From: Acidimicrobiaceae bacterium
GTDB taxonomy: Bacteria > Actinomycetota > Acidimicrobiia > Acidimicrobiales > Poriferisodalaceae
Length of the DNA: 64,000 nt
Assembly (NCBI GenBank): GCA_002722565.1
Contig: PBMG01000001.1
Location: 124,001-188,000 of the forward strand
Direction of reading: 5' to 3'
Shown: one piece after another, positions 60,276 through 64,000 of the stretch
How the letters are laid out: every line of letters starts with the position of its first letter
How positions within the stretch are numbered: position 1 is the first letter of the stretch
Made by a program: the position numbers and the translations under genes
Notes under the pieces: generated by a model
Told to the model about the DNA's origin: nothing
Databases searched by the model: none
Seen by the model: the letters and a program-made list of their open reading frames with translations, nothing else

Positions 60276-61432
60276 TGAAGACGAAACTTGACCTTGGAAT
60301 TCCGCACAGCGACCTCGCATCATGTGTGTCATGTGGGCTCTGCTTGCCGCACTGCCCCACTTACCGGGTAACCCAAGAAGAGTCAGCTTCACCGCGCGGA
60401 CGTATCGCCCTAATGAAGCATGCTGCTGATACGGGATTTATTGACGAGGAGTTCGTCGAGTTCATGGACGCTTGCATTCAGTGCCGGGGTTGTGAAACCG
60501 CATGCCCAGCTGGTGTCGAGTTTGGGTCGATGATGGAGACAACTCGTGAGGCGCTAGCAACCCAAACTTCTTATCAGCGTTGGTGGCGACGCGTGGGTTA
60601 CAGGACCTTAGGGTGGCCCAATTTCTTGGCATTTGGGTCCAGAGTCCTGTCAGTCCTCCAGTTGGTTAGGGTCTTGCCGAAGAAATTGGGATTACCGCAG
60701 ATACCGCTCGTTCAGAGAAAGCTGTTGTCGAGTGGTAATGACGTTTTTCTGTTTACTGGCTGCATCATGGATGCTTGGATGAGAGAAACCCATCGAGCAG
60801 TACAGCGAGTCGTCGAAGCAACTGGAAACGGTGTTCAATTTCCTAGTAAGGCGGCAGCTTGCTGCGGAGCTCTGCATGTTCACGCCGGTCTTGGGGACGA
60901 GGCTCGACGCTTAGCACAAAGGACGATGGCGGCCTTTCCGGGTGAAGCCCCAATTCTTGTCGACTCGGCGGGCTGCGGGGCTCAACTTAAGAGTTACGGT
61001 CACCTCCTTGAAACTAAGGAGGCCAAACAATTTGCTGAACGGGTACTCGACGTTCACGAATGGTTGGCAGACCACATAAATGAGTTACCGCAGAAGCCTG
61101 AAAAGAGCGGCCGTGTCGCTGTTCAGGACCCGTGTCACCTGCGACACGTGCAAAAATCACATCAATCGGTATACGAAGTTTTGGGTCGCTACATAGAAGC
61201 GGTGCCACTCGATGATGAAGGTCTGTGTTGTGGAGCCGGCGGAGCCTACTCAGCCTTTCATCCAGACACAGCTGCAGATGTTCGGGATAGAAAGCTGGCA
61301 TCGATAGAGCGCACAGGGGCGCCTGTGGTGGCTAGTGCCAACCCGGGTTGTCTCTTGCATCTGCGATCGGCTGGCCTAGAAGTCAGGCACCCCCTGGAAA
61401 TAGTCGACTCTCTTATTGCGAAAGATGTTTGA
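60272..61432 (+). CDS. glcF: Glycolate oxidase iron-sulfur subunit GlcF
   Basis: A 386-residue iron-sulfur protein. Two [4Fe-4S] motifs at the N-terminus are CVSCGLCLPHCPTY and CIQCRGCETACPAG; two CCG domains follow (ACCGALHVHAG with DSAGCGAQL; DPCHLRHV with LCCGAGGAYSAF), which bind non-cubane clusters in heterodisulfide-reductase-like proteins. It passes electrons from GlcDE to the quinone pool. It overlaps GlcE by 4 nt and the next small gene by 8 nt. Confidence 0.9.
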   Translation: MMKTKLDLGIPHSDLASCVSCGLCLPHCPTYRVTQEESASPRGRIALMKHAADTGFIDEEFVEFMDACIQCRGCETACPAGVEFGSMMETTREALATQTSYQRWWRRVGYRTLGWPNFLAFGSRVLSVLQLVRVLPKKLGLPQIPLVQRKLLSSGNDVFLFTGCIMDAWMRETHRAVQRVVEATGNGVQFPSKAAACCGALHVHAGLGDEARRLAQRTMAAFPGEAPILVDSAGCGAQLKSYGHLLETKEAKQFAERVLDVHEWLADHINELPQKPEKSGRVAVQDPCHLRHVQKSHQSVYEVLGRYIEAVPLDDEGLCCGAGGAYSAFHPDTAADVRDRKLASIERTGAPVVASANPGCLLHLRSAGLEVRHPLEIVDSLIAKDV

Positions 61433-61646
61433 GGTGGAAGAAGAACTTGAGGACATTAGGTCGCGCTTAAACGCCATCTCCGAAGAGCTCGCTTCGCTAG
61501 GGATTTCTGTCTTGCAAGCGGCGCTTGACGCAGATGGAGGAGACGCAAAACGGCCAGATTTAGAAAAACGTCTTTCGAGGGCGCGAAGGGCTGTCGATAA
61601 AGCCGCTGCCATTGTCGGCCAGACCCCCGAATCTACGTTGATCTAA
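61425..61646 (+). CDS. Small coiled-coil protein downstream of glcF, unknown function
   Basis: A 73-residue protein starting at the ATG at 61425, inside the end of glcF (8-nt overlap). The N-terminus is heptad-like (FEVEEELEDIRSRLNAISEEL), followed by a helical basic segment (KRLSRARRAVDKAAAIVG). It looks like an all-helical coiled coil with no catalytic motif. Overlap with glcF suggests co-translation, perhaps an assembly or scaffold factor; this is inference. It could also be an unrelated last gene of the operon. Confidence 0.7.
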   Translation: MFEVEEELEDIRSRLNAISEELASLGISVLQAALDADGGDAKRPDLEKRLSRARRAVDKAAAIVGQTPESTLI

Positions 61647-61676
61647 GGGGCGTCCTGAGGTCTCTTCCTAGTCTTC

Positions 61677-64000
61677 TCAGATCTGGTCACCGAGTGAAGT
61701 AACAGGAATTAATTTCTTGTCGGTTGGGTTGTCTGCGCTCATGGTGACGGTTTTGATTACAGGCGGCTTTCCGTCTGCTTCACCATAGGAAGTCGTCCGC
61801 TGTCGGATCGTTCGACCAAGCGGCTGAACAAGGCCTCTGAAATCTTCTTCTATGAGCCCTTGGCCATGTTGGGCACCTGCGGCTCGACTGATATTTTCGT
61901 CCATCAAAGTGCCTCCCAGGTCGTTGGCTCCCGCCTTGAGGATTTGTTGAGCGCCCTCTATCCCGATCTTCACCCATGAGACCTGAACGTTGTCTATTAA
62001 GCCGTGATAGGCAATTCTGCCGACACTGTGCATTAGAAGGTTTTCTCTGAAAGTCGGACCTCGCCGCGCCTGCTTCTGAAGATAGATAGGGCTTGCCATG
62101 TGTACGAAGGGCAACGGAATCCATTCGGTAAACCCGCCAGTCCTCTTTTGTAAGTTTCTGGTTCTGACTATGTGGTTAGCCCAGTGGCGTGGCTCTTCGA
62201 TAGATCCAAACATGATGGTGATATTTGAATGAAGACCAACGGCGTGTGCTGCTTCGTGGCAATCGAGCCACTCGTCGGTTGAAATCTTGTCGGGACACAG
62301 AATTTGGCGAACCTCGTCATCTAGGACCTCGGCAGCGGTACCGGGAAGAGATTTAAGACCAGCTTCTTTTAGTCGCGTAAGGTATTCAACCAGCGACTCA
62401 TCAAGCCTCTTAGCGCCTTCGATCACTTCAAGGGCGGTGAACCCGTGTAGGTGCATGTCTGGGACGACATCTTGAATCGCTTTACACACATCTATGTAGT
62501 AGTCCCCATCGAAACTGGGATGGATTCCACCTTGAAGGGTGACCTCAGTCGCTCCAAGTTGTGCTGCCTCAATAACCCTTTCCTGGATATCCCCAAGAGT
62601 GAGCATGTAAGGCTTTCCACGAAGATTCAACGACAGGGGGCCTTTCGAAAAGCCGCAGAAGCGACATTTAAAAGTGCAGACATTTGTGTAGTTGATGTTT
62701 CGATTGTGAACCCATGTCACTCGATCCCCAACCGCCTCTTGACGCAACTGGTCGGCCACTTCGGCGACGGCTACAACTTCTGGTCCTCGAGCGTTGAACA
62801 ACGCAATAATTTGGTCTGCCTCGACTTCTTGCCCTTGGAGAACACCATCTAGTGCCTCTTTGACAGCCCCACTTGAATAGGAATTGCCTGGCAGGATTCT
62901 GCGCGGTGAATGAGCAGCCCCACCGGAATACCATTGCGTGCTGTTCTCATCAGCGACGAGGACATCTGCCCCGGAACCGGCATCTCGGTTCTCCATGGTC
63001 GACTCTGGCATTTGGGAGCCAGGGTCATCCCGTCCCAACCCTTCAGAATCGCTGCGGTCTAGTACTGGAAACCGGTTATCCGGGTCTAGCCACTCTGAGG
63101 GGTTAAGTGCGTAGCTTGGATGAACAGTTAAACGGGGTGCGAGAGCAAAGTGTCGGGCTTCGGTGACGTCATTGAGGCGCTCTAAATCAGGCCAGGGTCG
63201 CTCAGGATTTACATGGTCAGCTGTAACGGGAGAGACGCCACCCCAGTCGTCAATTCCGGCATCGATGAGTCCACCAAAATCGTCGGACAAATTAGGTGGT
63301 GCTTGAAGGTGTATCTCAGGAGGCAGGATGATCCGGGCTATAGCAATTGCTTGGAGGTATTCATCGGGCGGGCACGGTGGGCTTTTGTGCATTGCCGTTC
63401 CGAGCTTTGGAAGGAAGTTTTGAACTATTACTTCCTGGATATGACCGTATCGTGAGTGGATACTGCTGATCGCCTGCAACGCTTCGATTCGGTCTTCCAG
63501 TGATTCACCAATACCGATAAGCAGGCCGGTCGTAAAGGGGATCTGAAGCTCTCCCGCAGCCTCTAAGGTCGCCAAGCGGCGAGCAGGTTCTTTGTCGGGG
63601 CAACCGCGATGACAGAGAAGCTCTTCGTTGAGTGTCTCCAACATCATTCCTTGACTTGGGCTAACTGTCCTTAGCTCCGCCAATTCCTCCTTGAAAAGTG
63701 CACCAGGGTTGGCGTGAGGGAGAAGCCCTGTTTCGTCACGAACTAGCCGACACATCTCGACCAGATAATGGATTGTGCTGTCGTAACTGTTGTCGGCGAG
63801 CCACTGCTTGGCAACCGGGTATCGCAGTTCTGGTCGCTCGCCCAACGTGAAGAGTGCTTCATGGCAACCCTGAGTGGCTCCATGGCGAGCAAGTTCTAGT
63901 ACCTCATCCGGCTCCAAGTAAGGGTGGTCTAGTCGAGCCGGAGGTTGGGCAAAAGTACAGTAACCGCACTTATCCCTGCAAAGCATCGTCAAAGGTATGA
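61677..64000 (-). CDS. fbiC: F420 biosynthesis FO synthase, fused CofG-CofH (FbiC), N-terminus off window
   Basis: A bifunctional radical SAM enzyme that builds the deazaflavin (FO) precursor of F420. The CofG half begins IPLTMLCRDKCGYCTFAQ at the right edge, with the radical-SAM CxxxCxxC; the CofH half has NINYTNVCTFKCRFCGFSKG around the middle. Late motifs are TGGFTEWIPLPFVHM and DNVQVSWVKIGIEGAQQIL. The frame continues past base 64000, so the true start lies outside. A linker (residues about 310-390 of the visible part) joins the halves and is acidic and low complexity. It converges with the coiled-coil gene. Fusion is typical of actinobacteria. Confidence 0.93.
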   Translation of the reverse strand, partial: IPLTMLCRDKCGYCTFAQPPARLDHPYLEPDEVLELARHGATQGCHEALFTLGERPELRYPVAKQWLADNSYDSTIHYLVEMCRLVRDETGLLPHANPGALFKEELAELRTVSPSQGMMLETLNEELLCHRGCPDKEPARRLATLEAAGELQIPFTTGLLIGIGESLEDRIEALQAISSIHSRYGHIQEVIVQNFLPKLGTAMHKSPPCPPDEYLQAIAIARIILPPEIHLQAPPNLSDDFGGLIDAGIDDWGGVSPVTADHVNPERPWPDLERLNDVTEARHFALAPRLTVHPSYALNPSEWLDPDNRFPVLDRSDSEGLGRDDPGSQMPESTMENRDAGSGADVLVADENSTQWYSGGAAHSPRRILPGNSYSSGAVKEALDGVLQGQEVEADQIIALFNARGPEVVAVAEVADQLRQEAVGDRVTWVHNRNINYTNVCTFKCRFCGFSKGPLSLNLRGKPYMLTLGDIQERVIEAAQLGATEVTLQGGIHPSFDGDYYIDVCKAIQDVVPDMHLHGFTALEVIEGAKRLDESLVEYLTRLKEAGLKSLPGTAAEVLDDEVRQILCPDKISTDEWLDCHEAAHAVGLHSNITIMFGSIEEPRHWANHIVRTRNLQKRTGGFTEWIPLPFVHMASPIYLQKQARRGPTFRENLLMHSVGRIAYHGLIDNVQVSWVKIGIEGAQQILKAGANDLGGTLMDENISRAAGAQHGQGLIEEDFRGLVQPLGRTIRQRTTSYGEADGKPPVIKTVTMSADNPTDKKLIPVTSLGDQI

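Overview
The window looks like a chromosomal segment of a free-living actinobacterium, most likely a member of the Acidimicrobiia and possibly marine. The clues are a fused two-domain F420 synthase (FbiC) at the right edge, actinobacterial DUF3151 and DUF4031 proteins, a secreted protein with 42-residue GYWLVxxDGGIFxFGDAxFYGS repeats, and a very high density of acyl-CoA genes. This placement is inferred from gene content, not measured. Genes are tightly packed on both strands, often with 1-10 nt overlaps. No gap without a gene exceeds about 200 nt. I see no tRNA or rRNA gene, no mobile element, no CRISPR array and no recognisable transcriptional regulator.

The main discovery is a pair of selenocysteine genes that ordinary gene calling breaks. 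At 16262-16867 a DsbA/FrnE-like thioredoxin-fold protein has TGA where the first active-site cysteine should be (U-P-W-C). At 25117-26211 an AhpD-like protein has TGA at the second cysteine of its CxxC...H motif (C-F-Y-U-T-A-A-H). Each TGA is followed by a hairpin whose five-base CGNGC loop starts exactly 25 nt after the TGA, as expected for a bacterial SECIS element. TGA is a normal stop in neighbouring genes, so genome-wide reassignment is not the explanation.

Layout. 1-5.3 kb: a partial molybdopterin oxidoreductase with a divergent ferredoxin, then a minus-strand operon for gamma-butyrobetaine/carnitine breakdown (BBOX-type dioxygenase, dehydrocarnitine cleavage enzyme of the BKACE family, carnitine dehydrogenase). 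5.4-10.8 kb: methyltransferase, acyl-CoA synthetase, class II aldolase and a fused class III CoA-transferase. 10.8-16.2 kb: SDR, MetY-type sulfhydrylase, hydrolase, two MaoC dehydratase subunits and an acyl-CoA dehydrogenase. 16.2-29.5 kb: Sec-DsbA, acyl-CoA dehydrogenases, uridine kinase, VOC, DUF169, enoyl-CoA hydratase, epimerase, HSL hydrolase, cytoplasmic penicillin-acylase homologue, Sec-AhpD, M20 peptidase and a lipoprotein. 29.6-37.2 kb: D-aminoacylase, cyclophilin, two enoyl-CoA hydratases, cation antiporter, HisN-like phosphatase and AI-2E permease. 37.2-45.3 kb: DUF4031 plus a queuosine-mannosyltransferase-like enzyme, M23 peptidase, AtuA-like protein, fumarylacetoacetase-like hydrolase, degenerate GGDEF protein and an enoyl-CoA hydratase. 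45.3-57.9 kb: gamma-glutamyltransferase/FAD-oxidase/GDPD operon, transglutaminase-like protein, acyl-CoA dehydrogenase, pyruvate kinase, DUF3151, MobA, rhodanese and RNase D. 57.9-64 kb: glycolate oxidase GlcDEF and FbiC.

Together the genes describe an aerobic heterotroph that activates and beta-oxidises varied acyl and branched or terpenoid-like acids, degrades carnitine-type quaternary amines and peptides or amides, oxidises glycolate or other 2-hydroxyacids, uses molybdenum, F420 and FAD chemistry, and has selenium-based thiol redox proteins. The selenocysteine machinery (SelA, SelB, SelD, tRNA-Sec) is not in this window and must lie elsewhere if the reading is right.
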